64,000 nt of DNA from Cymbidium sinense. Lineage: Eukaryota > Streptophyta > Magnoliopsida > Asparagales > Orchidaceae. The translations under genes were made by a program, and so were the position numbers. The stretch is taken from the NCBI GenBank assembly GCA_021442155.1, contig CM038228.1:17020608-17084607 (forward strand). Reading direction: 5' to 3'. Below, piece by piece: positions 36,901 to 49,900 of this stretch (position 1 is its first letter; each line of letters opens with the position of its first letter). The notes below the pieces were generated by a model. That model did not search any database, was not told the DNA's origin, and worked only from the letters and a program-made list of their open reading frames with translations.

Positions 36901-39900
36901 AATTTTATCATTTCCTTTAGAGAATAAGATATATACTTCCATCTTCACTCTATGCAGAATAAAATGAGGATGGAGATATACATCTCTTTCTCTTTTTATG
37001 CATTTTTGACACCACGTAGATCCATAGATGTTCTTTTTGAGGGTGATGGGGTATGACATTGAGGAGAGGTGTACTATCTCAAAAAATGAAGTCACCACCC
37101 TACAATGGACCTAATCACCTCAACAAGGACTCCTAAGGACAATGGGTCTGCATGTGTACCAAAGATTCTTCCTCTTCTTTACATGGAAAAGTAAAGTAGG
37201 GTTTATTTTAAATCGGGTTCATTAAGTTCCCTACAGGGGCAAGCCCCTATAGTTAATTATATCTTAAGGAATGAGATTCCTTAGGAATACTCTCGATTAA
37301 GGTAAATGATCATTGTCTCCAAAGATTTTAATAGGTAGGACTATCAATCGATTAGCTTATTTTGGAAGATCAAATGGGATTGATCAAAGAGAGGGAGTTA
37401 TTATCAAAGCCAAAAGAAGATAAGTAAGAGATGTCCATGATGCTAGGAAACTTAGCAAACATCTGAAACTATCTTATGGTTGGGCTTTATATTTTTGAAA
37501 TTGATTTAATTTGTATGAGTTGAATTTTTCATTAGAAATTTAGGGCTTATGATCCCATAACACAAGATTATGGAAATATCTAAGAGGTGAGGATTTATGC
37601 TTATAGCTCACAAAGTAGAGAAGCAATCTCAGAACCTAAATCTAGGGAGCTTCGGTGAGGGCCAAAAGCACAACCTAAATCTAAGGCAAAAATGAGTATT
37701 TTGTTTTCCTCCATAAGAAAGGACAAACCACCTAATTGCATGGACCTACAACCACCGGGGTAGCTGCCAACTAACTCCTCCTATGGTTTTAAATTCATGT
37801 AGGCAAGTCATATGCTTTATGCAAGATAGCTAGGCTATTATTTATTTAGAAAGAGACTAAATCCTTAAACTCACTCCCTAAAGAGACTAGATCATGTAAG
37901 GGTATGCTTCAAATGACATAAATCTAATATAATTTATATTTCATTTTAATTTTATTTTTGGACAATTATTTTGACTCAGGCTAATAGGATTCATTTGCCT
38001 AATGCATGAGAAATGAGATTATTGGCCAAAAATCAGTGAGAAGGGAGGAGGTGTGTTTCTACCTTCACTCTCAAAGGTCAAGCCAAGTTTCTCTAGCAAA
38101 GGTGGAAGCCCTCCAATCAAGAGTGAAAATAATATGCATTTGTGCATGATGTTATAAAAGAAGTACTCATCCAACTAAGGGGTTGCTAATTTTTTATCTT
38201 GATTTTTAGCCTAAGCTTTAGGTGAGGTTATGAGTTCTTTATTTTTAGTTTTGACTTATTAAATTTGGTAGAAGATTTATTTTTCCTAAGAGCCTAATCT
38301 ACATCCAAGCCATACATAAAATAAGGAAGAGGCTAGGAAAAGGATGCCACTTAATGCACAAGCTAAACAAATCATCAATCTATTTATAAAGCTAATCGTA
38401 AAAGAATAAGAGGCCATTATGTACCACTGCACAAACCCAAAAATAAATTGGGTAGCCAAGCTCAACCCTTATACAACACGGATTGCAAATGAATTACATA
38501 CAATTAAGCAATGAACTCATTGTTATGGGGGGTCTTCAAGCTTCATTTCTTCATTCTTATTTTCTTCTTTCTTCTTTGGTTCCTTCTTTTGGATGGTTGG
38601 AAGGTGGATGCTCCAAAGGCTTCACATGGTACATAACATGAGATCTTATGACCAATGCTCATCCTAATCCCATAATAATCATTCCAAAATCTTAATTACA
38701 AAAATTACATGAAAAGGAAAAGTAAATCTAGCTAACATCTGTAAAATAGAGATTGGCTAAACAAATCACATAAAATCCCAAGCATGTGTATTGGGTATGC
38801 TTAGGGTATGAGCACTACCAGAAGCATTTATATTTTTATTTATTACATCGGCCCTTAAGCACAATCCCCTATAGAAGATAATGATTAGACTAAGATCGTC
38901 CTACCATTCATTCTATGCACATACATCCTAACATCCAGACTAAAACATATATCATAAAATAAAGAAAGCATCATGCACTAACCTAAAGCTAGAAGTGGTG
39001 ACAGCCTAATGTGTGTGTGTGCTTTGGAGGTTTGTGTGGTATGCTTAGCTATGGATTTAAGTTAGAATTTTCTAAGTGTGAAGCATGTTCAACTTAGAGG
39101 AGGGTTTCATTTAAGTGATTTAATTACTTTTGGGTTGATTTTATTTTATGTTTTGATTGGGTTTAAGTGAATCCTATAATTAGTTACTAAGTTATAAAGA
39201 GGGAAAGAATAGATCTTCTCTTTCCTTCCCTAACCTATGTAATTTCTAAGGTAGATTCATGTTTTGGTTTTATTTAGTGAATGTTTTGATTAAGAGTTTT
39301 AATTAATCCTAAGTTTAGATGAACTCTAAACAAACCTATTCAAAAGGAAAGGCATTTTAAGATTAAATAAAATGAACTAAATTCACAAAACATACATCAC
39401 TTCATTTCCTTCCCAACATGTATAATATGCATATGAATGAGTCCTAAGCATATCTATACACATAAATGAGAATGTTTAACACACTTCATGATGCATGCTA
39501 AGTAGTTCATTTAAGAGAATTTGGATGTTTAAAGGGATTTCTTATCCAACTTTCACATGCACATATGAATGTATGAAAGGCATAAGTGAGTATGACGCCA
39601 TTGTTAACCAGAGGTGTAAGGTACAAGACCTACTTAGGGCTACTTAAAGCCTCGTAACCTCATGATTTTTTAGACTAATATACCACTTTCCTTAAATACA
39701 AGCATGTGTACAAAAAAATGAATGGAAAAGAAAGAATGCAAAAGTTGGTGTTGGTCAATTTATTTTTGTTTATGCAATTTACATGTGCAAGAATAGGTAT
39801 CCTTCTTAAGTGATAGTGTAGGAATGAATAGGATATGGAATTAGGCAAGTGTTAGGTTCTTTTCAAAAGAACCATACACCTTGCCAAATCCTTTCAAAAC

Positions 39901-42104
39901 TATACTAAAAGAGAAGAGAAGGAAAACCTACATTAAGCACATCCTTATACTTTACTCACATGCAAACTTATAAATAAGATATAAGTAACACACTTTCAGT
40001 TTTAATAATTGATTCATATATTTTGAAAATAATTTGAATTTAATAGTGATAATAGTCACTCATATTCTTACTTTAGCCAACACATGTAATTTGACATAAA
40101 GAAAATATTTTCATTTTTAAATTTGATTTTTGAAAAGCATGGATGCATGAAATCATATGACACATATTTAGCATGTTGGGAAAGAACTAAAGTAATGAAA
40201 GCATATAGACACATTCACTTTAATTAAATCCTAAAGATAATCTTATGAAATAAGAAAGCTTAAAGTAAATCAAAGTTTATATAATATAATTTTTGTTTGA
40301 TTTTGAATTTGATTTAATTTTGAAAATGTAAATTTAGTTTGTTGTTCCTAACCCATTCCCACATGTGTTTAATATTTTTGTTCAATTTTTAGATGATTAG
40401 ATTCATTTTATATTTTGATTAGGTTAAGGTATGAATTAAGCATGTTAATTATCCCTTACCTACACCACCTTAGCATAGTTAACTAAATAATTATAAGCCA
40501 ATGAGATGACATAAAACCTCACAAGGAATTTAAATTTGCAATTCACCTAGGAAGAAAGAGGCCTAAGTCAATTTGGCCCATGATTAATGATTAATTAAGC
40601 TAAGGGGTTTAACTTAAGTAATTTCAAAACTCCCATCACACATGTGAGTTGAATTTTGATTTCCTTAATTGAACTTAGGATCTTGAACACCTAAGCATCT
40701 ACCCAAAGTAGATTACTTAAGTTTTGGAAAGTTTTAGAATTTTAAGAAATTAATTAAGAGGGTAATTAGTGAATTAGCCCTTAATTAAGAGAGGATTAAG
40801 AAAGAAAAGAGTGTTTAAGGAATACTTAGGAAAAATGCCCCAAAATTATTCCCTTAAATAGACCTTAATCAACTTCAACAAAAAATTAGACAACTAATCA
40901 AACCCTTAATTAACCTTAATTACATTAAAGGGGTAATTAGGAAATGAATTAGCAATTTCACCAATTAAGCCATCAATAAATCCCAAGAAAATTAGGGGAG
41001 GAAGAAGTCATCCCCCAAAATACACTCAAGAAGTTTGAGATTAATCAATGGATTAATTAAGGAGTGATTAACAAATTAAGATTTTCAATAAAAAAAATCG
41101 AGAAAATATATTCAAAATCCATTAAAACCAATTTTAGAATATTCTAGATTAAATTATCTTTTGGAAATTTACCTCATATTTTTATTTTTCTTTAGAGATA
41201 TGAATTTTAGAAGTTTAGGATTAATTAGAATTATTTAAAACTTAATAATTCCGAATCCTCTGGCGATGCGCATCGATGCGCTTTACAGCCTCCTCCAAGT
41301 GGCCACTTAAACATCACATCGTAGCACCATGTGGTGGCGTCGCTATGCACTTTTGCCTCCGTCATTCGATCAACAATCAAACAACTAGGAATTAATCCAC
41401 ATTTTAGAGGGGATAAAATAAGATATAAAATGTGATTTAATCTTGGCAGTCCATCCAAAATGCGTGGATGGATGGCCAGAGATCATCTTAGTTCTTCCCT
41501 GAGGGACAATGGAGACCATCCACTTTCAAAGGGAAGATCCGAGCTCGATTGAACTCAGATTGGATTGAAACTCAACCCACACCATCTAAACCAAATGGCA
41601 AGCACATCTAACGGTCAAAATTCCATCAGATCAAAATTTCTTTATCAAAGCTCCACACCACATTGAGTTTAATGGTCAAAAAATTTCATACCTCACTGGA
41701 GGTGATCACTGACACTCGATTCCCTTGGAGGAGCTTGGTCTATTTGAGACGAAGCTTTGGTGAAAGTTTTAGCTCTTGAGATTGAGTGGATATCTATGGA
41801 CCAACTCCTCCTCCTAGTGAGATCGAATTTGATCTAGGTGAATCCACCTTTACCTTCGAAGCTTGGGAAATAGGTTAGGCAAGCTTGACTTGGTCCCCTG
41901 AGGGAGTGTCCAAAGGGAATTGACTTGGTTTGGTGTGTGGAGAAAGTTGCAAATCCTTGGAGCTCCCCTATTTTTGCTTATGGAAAACCGAGAATGGCCA
42001 ATTTCAATATCCCCTAGAGAGCTTAGTAACCCTTTCTAATGACTCCTATCACTCTCCCTTACTCAATTGACAATGGCTTTGTTGGAATTGAAGTGAATTA
42101 GGGA

Positions 42105-42112
42105 GAGTATAT
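42105..42112 (-). promoter_or_regulatory. Candidate TATA box of LTR B
   Basis: Reads ATATACTC on the minus strand, inside AGGGGGAGATATACTCTCCC; same place as in A and C. A CCGTCCGATTGCC motif lies just upstream. Confidence 0.5.
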
Positions 42113-42317
42113 CTCCCCCTTAGGCAATCGGACGGTCGAAGCTTCACTTGCCATTTTGATCCAATTGACCTTTGGTAGTGGGTTTTTTGATCTATTATAG
42201 GCTTGCACATGGTCGATTTGGGCTAGGGAGTGGAATGGTAACTCCCCATGTGCTCAAATTGAGTGGGAGCATGATTCCCATGTGGCCAATTTGAGCCATG
42301 TGCTCCATTTTGGCCTT

Positions 42318-43405
42318 GGGTCAAGTTGATCTGACCCAAACCCATTAGTTTGGGTGCACCACCCTCCATAGGGTTTACTTGACCTATTAGGAAGGCATCA
42401 AGTAGGTTTGAAGAGGAATTGACCAAATTCCCTATGGATTTGAGCAAAATTTGTTCTAGGCTAAGGGGTAGAATGGTCATTTGGATGATTTTTAAATTTG
42501 GATATGTTGGCTATATTGATAAAATAGGTTTGGCAAAGTTTCATTGGATTTGGAGTTCATTTGGTATGGTTTGGCTCATGTTGACCCATTTAGGTCAAAA
42601 TGGGTCAACTTATGTCAAGTTGACCAATTGGTCAAATTGGGTCAAACCAAGGGTAGGGTCAAGTTCATATGACCATTTGAAATGTTTTGGTGGCTTTGGT
42701 TTGATTCAATTTTGTTTAGGTTTGAATTTGGTTCATATGACTTCATTTAGGTCAAAGGGGTCAAGTTGACCAATTTGACCCCTTTGATCTATTTGAGCTA
42801 GGTCAATGGTAGGTTTAGGTTTGGTTAGTCATATGAAGTGGATTGGTATCTTTGTTTTCAATCAATTTTGGTTAAGTTTGAATTTGGCTCAACATGACCC
42901 TTTAGGTCAAGTTGGGTTCAAGGTCAATTGGATTAGGTTAGGTCTAGTTGGCCAATTGAGGCTTTGGTCAAGTTTAACAAGTGATTTAGAATGAACTTGA
43001 CCCATTGGTTTCAATCAATTTGGTTTAGATCAAATTTTGACACTTTGACTTTTAGGTCAAGTTGGGATCAAGTGGAATTGGGCTAGGTTCTCAAATGTTG
43101 ACTTGAGTTCAAACATTGGTCATGAATGAACTTAGATCAATGGTTTCAATCAATTTGTCTATGGTAGATTTTGGCTATGTTGGGTTTCATTTTGGCTAAG
43201 TGTTGACTTGGTCAACCTTAGGTTTGACTTAGTTTGACCCAATTTGATTGATTGATCATCTCATGATGATTGTTGATCAAGATGAGAGGCATAGGTGAGT
43301 TTGATTTAATCCAATTTGGTTAGGATTAGAATTTGGCTCATAAGGGTACTTTAGGTCACTTTGGGTCAAGTGAGCCTAAGTGGGTCAAATGACTTGGTCA
43401 AAGCT
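42318..43405 (-). promoter_or_regulatory. Cluster of W-box-like hexamers in U3, element B
   Basis: About 29 TTGACY/RGTCAA hexamers by hand count in 1.09 kb, upstream of the TATA-like box of B. Arrangement matches A and C. A 116-codon open frame on the plus strand here (42419-42769) merely reads through the degenerate repeat and is antisense to the element. Confidence 0.55.
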
Positions 43406-43749
43406 TGATTTGAGTTTGATTGAACTTATATATGGACTTATGATTAAAATATAAATCCATTTGCAAGTGTTTTGAAGTTAAATGGGTTTTGATTCACTTG
43501 ACAATTTCATATTAAAGGAAGAACAAGAATGGATTTTGGCTTAATTTTTGAATTGAGTTTTGGTTAACTGATTGAAGTTTTTATTTGAATTTAGATTCAC
43601 GATTGTAGGATTGATTGAATTATGAAGGAAAATCAAGAGTTTGACTTGATTTGAAGGTGATTTGGCTAAGTTCAAGATTTTGACTTGAAAGGCTTAGGTT
43701 GGATTTTGAATGAGTTTGAGTTTGATTTTTGGAATTGATTTTGGCTGTT

Positions 43750-44215
43750 TGAATTTATATTTCATTTATATATGTGAATATAAATGAGAATATAAATAGA
43801 TTATGAGAAAATTTGATGAATTTGAAGTGATTTGATTGATCAGCTAAGTCCTTAAAAATTTAAGGACTTGGAAATTTTGGAGTTTGGAACTTGAATTTTG
43901 AATTTGGTTTGATTGATTTAATTTATATTTCATTTATATATGTGAATATGAGAATATAAATGATTATGAAAAATCTCAGTTTAAAGGATTTGAATATGAT
44001 TAGGTAAGTCCTTAAGAAATTAGACTTAAAAGATTTGAGTTTAGATTTGAATTTTTTGAATTTGTTTGATTGATTTGAATTTATATTTCATTATATATGT
44101 GAATATAAATGAGAATATAAATAATTATAAGAAAATATCAGAGTTGATTTGATTTGATATGATTTGCTAAGTCCTTAAGAGGAAATTTAAAGGACTTAGA
44201 AATTTTGGGTTTTGG
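43750..44215 (-). repeat. U3 tandem repeats with hairpins, element B (3 copies)
   Basis: Three units of about 165 bp, landmarks ATTTATATTTCATTTATATA at 43756, 43919 and 44081 (plus-strand reading). Each unit carries a TAAGTCCTT...AAGGACTTA-type inverted repeat, well kept at 43845-43870 and 44167-44200 and partial near 44004. Confidence 0.8.
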
Positions 44216-44535
44216 AATTTCAACTTGGAATTCAATCATGGTTTTAATCATGAATTTCAATCATATTTCAATCATGTGCATTGATTTGAATTTGGAAAAA
44301 TCAAATAAGATTGATTTAATTTGACAAGGAATGAAGGTGAGGTGGTTCAAGCTGTAAATTCCCAACCCACAGGCATGACCTATTCCTATGGCTAACTCTT
44401 CTAAGTCTCTAGGGGCTGGGTTGAGTGTCCACCTAATCTAGATGTGTCTTAAGACTAAGGAGCTGTTAAAATCTAAGAGAAGTCCTATGTCTAAGATGGA
44501 GGGGTTGAGAGCTCATCCCAAAAATGAGGTCAACA

Positions 44536-46884
44536 AAGGCGTAGATGTGGTGTGACAAGGAACATATATGTTGGTGAAAACCATCAACAACACTAAAAGA
44601 TCACAAGCACCAATAGAAACAATCTATCCCTAACCCAAGGTGTAGAAAGAATCTAGAACATTGTGCAATATGGCTCTACTTAGGTCAAGGACATAAGAGA
44701 GGGAAGGAGGAATCCACTAGGGATAGAGTGTGAACCTTCCACTAGAGACGCAGCTTCAAGTCATCCACAAGGGGATGAGAGGTTTGATTTGATTTAAGTC
44801 ATGCTGGGGAGAAATAACCATCGGGGAAAGGGTTAAATTTGTTTCAATTTTTAAATTTGGATCTTGAGATGGACTCTGTGTTTCTGATGGGACTGGTAAA
44901 GCCATGGTGACAATGCTCAGTTACCAATCCAAAGGGTAGTCTTATAAACACATAATAGGACTAGCCAACCAAAGGATGCCTTTTGTTATCGTGACTAGGA
45001 AGAAAGCATAGTATACCTCTCCAAAGTAGGGACTAGTTCTTGGGGTAATCTATGCAATTGACTAGAGGCATTATTGAGTGGGCAGGACTTAGATCACTCA
45101 AGATAGTCAAGATTAATTCATTTTTTAACTATGTTTGATGGATCCATTGGTTTGTGATGGATCACAAGAAAGCTTATATCAGACATCTCAATTTACTAAA
45201 CCAAAGGGAGTAGCTTCCCGGTAGATGGGAGAACTATCCGAACAAAGGAGTGCCTTTCAATTTGCAATGATCAATTGAAGGGAAGAAAGCTGATTCATCA
45301 CTACACCGGGGTGATTGCATTGGGCAACAAATCAAACCATGACTAAGGCCCGTCTTTGCGACAATCATGCTAGAAAAAGAAATCATAGTCTTGTCTTCCA
45401 AAATGGAATGGTTGTGGTGTCTTTAGAAAAATGGATTGAACCAAAGGGTGACTATGGAGTGAGTGCCAACCAGATTTATCTCCTCGTGTAACAATTCTAT
45501 AGGAGTTCTAACTCCTAAAGATAGGATGCCTTGGAAAAGGACTTTGGTGGCGAATTCTTATCCACAAGTGAATTAAATTTGTTTATTTTATTTAATTTAT
45601 TTTATCATGGACCCTGTTATTTTGCAAGGGATCAAACTGAGAAGGACCTTATATAAGCCTAGACCTATCTCAAATTTACTGAACCAGGAGAATCTGCGCA
45701 TCCACTGAACAAATTCTCCAACCATAGGGGTGGCTACTTTGAAAGGGGGATTGTCCAATCAAAAAGTAACCTGTGTAGTGTCTAAATGGGGTCGCAAAGG
45801 ATGTAATCCAAAATAGATTGCCCACAGGGGATGGGGCCACTAAGGGCTTAATCCAAAACCCTAAAGAAGATGATATGGCTAGTCATATATCCAATAGGTA
45901 TTCAGTGTTTAACTTAAGGAGAAAGCATGAGGACTCACATCTGCCAAGAGTGGTGTATCCATCAAGTGAGTCACTATCATGTGAACATCAACCAACCTAA
46001 GGTGCCTATCAGTTTGTAATAATTAGCCTAGGAAGAATGCTCAGGGACTCACATCCTCCTATATGAAACATATTCTTGGATAGTCTATTTTGGCTCTATC
46101 CTCTAGGGTGACTCGGTGAATGCCACTGAACTTATATCAACTCAAAGTAATTCAATAGGATAGGAGCCTCAGGACTTATCCTAAACCTCAAATATACTCA
46201 ACCCAGTTAGATCATGATGATTAGTTCAAGAAGAAAGCACGAGGACCCACATCTTCTTAAACAAAATCAACACAAAGTAGCTTACTAACTAGGCAGTGAA
46301 GTCTACCATACTAACAAGGTGCCCATTGGTTTGCAATGGTCAATGTTAGAAAGAAAGCACAGGGATTCACATCCTCCAAATAAGTGACCACTAGGGTGAC
46401 ATACTAGATAGCATATCAGACTAGAGACTGAGTGAGTGGGGCTTGTTCCCACATAAAATAGCTCAAGATAAAAGATATGTGTTTATTATTGTGCATGTGT
46501 CAAAAGGAATAGGATGCCTCTAGGGGACTCTTACACCTACCTTAAAACATGCTAGGGGATTTGATGAAATGGTGCCACAGATGGTAAATAGGATTCCCAC
46601 TAAGAACAGATGCCACTTGGGTTCTCTTACACCTAACTTAGTTATGCTAATCGAAATAGGATGCCTATCAGGTTCTCTTACACTTATTCTAATATTATCG
46701 GGAGATTGTGTTTGTGTTGTGAAAAAGGGATAGGATGCTAGTGGGGACTCTTACACCTACACTAAACACGTCACATAGGATTCGCAAGACAAGCAAACAA
46801 CGCTTCGAAAGAAGAGAAGATTTGATGAATGGAATTTGATTTTATTCATTTTATTAATAATTATTTTCAAACATGATTTATTTC
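44536..46884 (-). mobile_element. 3' UTR of element B with tandem repeats
   Basis: Counterpart of A 16978-19950 in reverse. It contains the GTGAGTCCCC/TAAGTCCCC modules (for example about 45215-45290, 45900-45980, 46220-46250, 46330-46375) and the four short GTGTAAGAG...GGCATCCTAT units (46500-46775). The LTR-proximal 300 bp (44536-44830) has the blocks CCTTGTCACACCACA and CATCCCCTTGTGGATGA, shared with C and absent from A. No polypurine tract is evident directly before the LTR. Confidence 0.8.
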
Positions 46885-47355
46885 ATAGGTAATATTTCTT
46901 TAGATAGAGTCCATTAATTGGAAGCATCGAGTGTTCCCCTTTACAATCAATAAGCTGATAAGATCTTCCATGGTAGGCCTTCTCTATGACATAGGGGCCT
47001 ACCCAAGTGGATTCAAATTTTCCTCTCATCTTTCATGGAATAATTGGTCTCTTAGACTAACACAAGTTCTCCTACTCAAAGACCTGGGCATACTATTTGT
47101 TGTGAGTTTGAATCATTTTGGCTTATACAACTGAGATTCAAGTGGCTCTCCTCAAACCTTTGAGCTCTTCTAATGAAACTTTACATTCCTCATAGTGATC
47201 TTGCTCATGCTATCCTTAGTTATGAGAGTTGAACTTCTAAAGGTAGAACAACCTCAACCATACACTAAAATGTGGAGTTGAGTTTGGTATGTCAATGCGG
47301 TACAAACTTCAACCAATACTGCTTCACTATCATTTGTTGTCATCAAGAGTTCTTT
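46885..47355 (-). pseudogene. int: Integrase C-terminal remnant, element B
   Basis: Reading the minus strand from 47355, the sequence matches A from about 16470 (GACACTTAATGACAACAAAT) to the end of integrase. That includes the VYG.E..QPLEVQLP-like block (about 47215-47260) and the final INGLYL.KYY followed by a stop near 46888. A piece of about 230 bp, relative to A, is missing between about 47000 and 47150. All earlier domains of B are absent: at 47355/47356 the sequence switches to the opposite strand of another copy. Confidence 0.75.
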
Positions 47356-48110
47356 AATAGGAGTACCCCTAATATTCATATAGACTTGGAATCCAATTCA
47401 AAAGATGAGTCTAATGTGATTAGTATACCTGCTAACCCCTCTTAGTAGGTTCCATTGGAGGTGACTTTTGATCCAATGGAGAGACCAGGCCTCAAACAAT
47501 ATAATTTGGTTTATGCACTATTAAGCGATTGGGAACCTTAGCTTTAACCTCATCTAAAGATGAAGGTTTGGTAGTTAAGTCCTATGTCTTCCAATGACAT
47601 GAAGCGAAGAGGTTCTTTTTTAGATCATCATCCTCGTCTTGAAGTTTATGTAGAAGAGGAAGATACTTTAAAATTAATGGAATTACCATTTGACTTTTAC
47701 TGCCTCATGTTCATAATCTTATCTGAGTTTAGTTCCTCACATGGTCCAAGCGAAAGTACTTTGAAATGGTATGGAATAATATAGGCAGGGAAGCACAATC
47801 AAGAGCAGGACTAGGATTCAATATGGTGGGTCCAGTCGATGATGATGATTACTACTTAGTTTTTATCAATCATTTGGAGTCTGATAGCTTCTTCTCAAAA
47901 AACACCAGCTCTTATGAAAATATGTTTTAGAAAACTCAGATGATCCAGATGATCTCCAAATCAAAGAGGCAGAATTTGAGATCACTCAATAATTGACAAG
48001 CTTAAAGAGATCAACCTGGTGAGTAAATCCATGCCAACATACATGGATTCATTCTAAATGTGAAGAACCAATTACTTAGGCTATTGGTGAGTTTAAAGGC
48101 GCATGAGTTA
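47356..48110 (+). pseudogene. Protease-RT linker remnant, element C
   Basis: Begins with AATAGGAGTACCCCTAATAT, equivalent to A 12977, and follows the same unknown segment: IHIDLESNSKDESNVISIP (47376 onward), NPS then stops, a frame with SLKSD-like residues, ELPFDFYCLMFIILSEFSSS (about 47662-47730) and MVGPVDDDDYYLVFINHLES (47824-47883). It is broken by stops and by small deletions. Gag and protease are missing, so C is truncated from the 5' side at the junction with B. Confidence 0.7.
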
Positions 48111-48950
48111 TGAAGAAATGCCCAAATTATCTCATGTAGCGGTCATAAGCTAGAAATAGACCCAACACTACCCCATTAAGCAGCTCCTAGACACATGCGA
48201 TTAGAAATTGAACAACAGGTCATTTCTGAAGTCAAGAAATTGATCGATGTTGGTTTCATCAGGGAAGAAAAATATCCTACCTAATTAGCTAGTGTCATCC
48301 TAGTTAAGAAGAAGAATGGACAAATTCACTTTTGCATCAATTTTAGGGACTTAAATAAGCATGTCTGATGAGTTTCTCTTCCAATACCGATTAATGGTGA
48401 ACATCGCCTCATCTCATGTAGTTTTTCTCTTTCATGGATGGTCTATAACCAAATCAAGATGTCTCAAAGATGAAAGAAATACCTTTTGAACCCGATTAGA
48501 ATCTTCTATTATAAGGGCATGCCTTTTGGCCTTAAAAGTGTGCTACATATCATGGCCATGACTGATCTTCAATGAAATCATCCATCATGTTGAGTGCTAC
48601 GTTGATGATCTTGTAGTCAGAAGCAGAAAGGAAGATAACCTCTTTGACTTGAGAGTAGTTTTCAAACGGTTAAGATAATATAAACTTAAAATGAATCCCC
48701 AAGTGTGCATTGAAGTTGCTTGGAGAAATTCCTTTGGGTTTGTTGTCACCAGAATAGAAATATATCTAAAAGATTGTTATCTTAGAAATTTCTCTTAAGT
48801 GCTTAACTCAAATCCTTGGATTGCATATCTAAGGCTTTATCTCCAACCTTCAGGGAGATGTAAGCCATTTTAGCACTTGTCAAAAGGATGTTAGTTCAAA
48901 AGAGTCTTGCATCCCCAAAGACATCAAATAGTATTTGGTGAAGCCAGGTT
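48111..48950 (+). pseudogene. rt: Reverse transcriptase remnant, element C
   Basis: Matches A 13835-14750. Visible blocks are EIEQQVISEVKKLIDVGFIR (48207-48265), LVKKKNGQIHFCINFRDLNK (48299-48358), GMPFGLK (48519-48539), the YVDD motif (48600-48611), and KMNPQVC-like residues. Compared with A and D it has lost many pieces of 1-10 bases, so that no domain stays in frame for long. The TAG before RNase H (48929-48931) is at the same codon as in A and D. Confidence 0.75.
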
Positions 48951-49900
48951 CTAGCAATCCAGGCATGCACTCATTCTATACCTTCGCATTGGATGACTCT
49001 CTGCTCTGTTGGCCCAAGCCAACGATGAAGGGAAAGAGAACACTCTCTATTATCTCAGTCATCATCTAATTTCTGCTGAAGTGAACTATCCACCTATTGA
49101 GAAACATTGCCTAGCTTTGATCTTTGCTTCCCAAAAGCTACAACATTATATGCTTTCTCATAAGGTGAACTTGATCTCTAGAATAAATCCACTACAGTAT
49201 CTCATGACATAAGCTATCGGATGTTTGGCATTGGTCCATGATTCTCTCACAATTTGATGTCACATTTTGTACCTCAGCGGTAAAGGATCTAGCGATTTCT
49301 TAGCAACACCCACTTCTGTGACTCTCGAGTGATGATCTCCACGATGAACAAATCATGAACTTAGGGGAGGTGACAACTCAGATGGGAGATGTATTTTGAT
49401 GGTGCATTCTTTTCATAAAGGTGAAGCACCATGATCTATTCTCCCGAAAGGCGGTGGAATAGATCTTCTTCTAAACCATGATGTGATAAGATTTCCTATG
49501 TTTCCAAGCACCAATAATAAAGTTCATTATGAGGCTTTGATTCGTGCAGGTTGGCCATCACTATCTGTAAGAGATCAACATCTTTGAGGATTCTTAGGCG
49601 GTCATCAACAGACTAGGTCTAGATCTAAACCCAAGCTTCATCATACAAGTATACCATGAACATTTGCTAAATCTTGAAGTCACCATCTACAAGGTTCCCG
49701 AAGAGAATGCAGTAGATGCTTTTCTTTCCAAGAATTGGCATGTCAGAAGATGAGTCCATTTCAATAAGGGTCCAAAATAGACAAGTCCTATCCCTTTGAT
49801 TGAACTCATCGAGATTTTCTCTTGAAGGGAGGTTATCATTGCCAAAATGGGACTGAGGAGGCAACCTTCATAGATTATTGAACATAGAAACTACCCCAAG
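48951..49900 (+). pseudogene. rh: RNase H and second RNase H remnants, element C
   Basis: The first RNase H has a 67-codon open piece (49009-49212) with EGKENTLYYLSHHLISAEVN, YPPIEKHCLALIFASQKLQH and MLSHKVNLISRINPLQYLMT. The second RNase H starts near 49380 with WEMYFDGA (first Asp). It keeps FEDS (49583-49594, the catalytic Asp that is Asn in A), then a stop. A VTIYKVPEENAVDAF-like end follows at about 49679-49725. Small deletions break the frame throughout. Confidence 0.75.

Larger units (their letters stand above)
36892..44535 (-). mobile_element. LTR of element B (complete, 7.6 kb)
   Basis: On the minus strand it runs from TGTTGACCTCATTTTT (44535) to ...TTTTCACCACA (36892). It is complete from terminal TG to CA. 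It carries three U3 hairpin repeats (43750-44215), a W-box-like cluster (42318-43405), a TATA-like box (42112-42105), a donor-like site (41691) and the AT-rich remainder. It shares with C the flanking internal sequence CCTTGTCACACCACA and details of the leader that A lacks, so B and C form one subfamily and A another. It is the 3' LTR of a minus-strand element whose 5' part is gone. Confidence 0.9.

Noticed and set aside
42419..42769. 116-codon open frame on the plus strand
   Set aside because: Antisense to LTR B and runs through the degenerate TTGACC/GGTCAA repeat; not kept in A or C.
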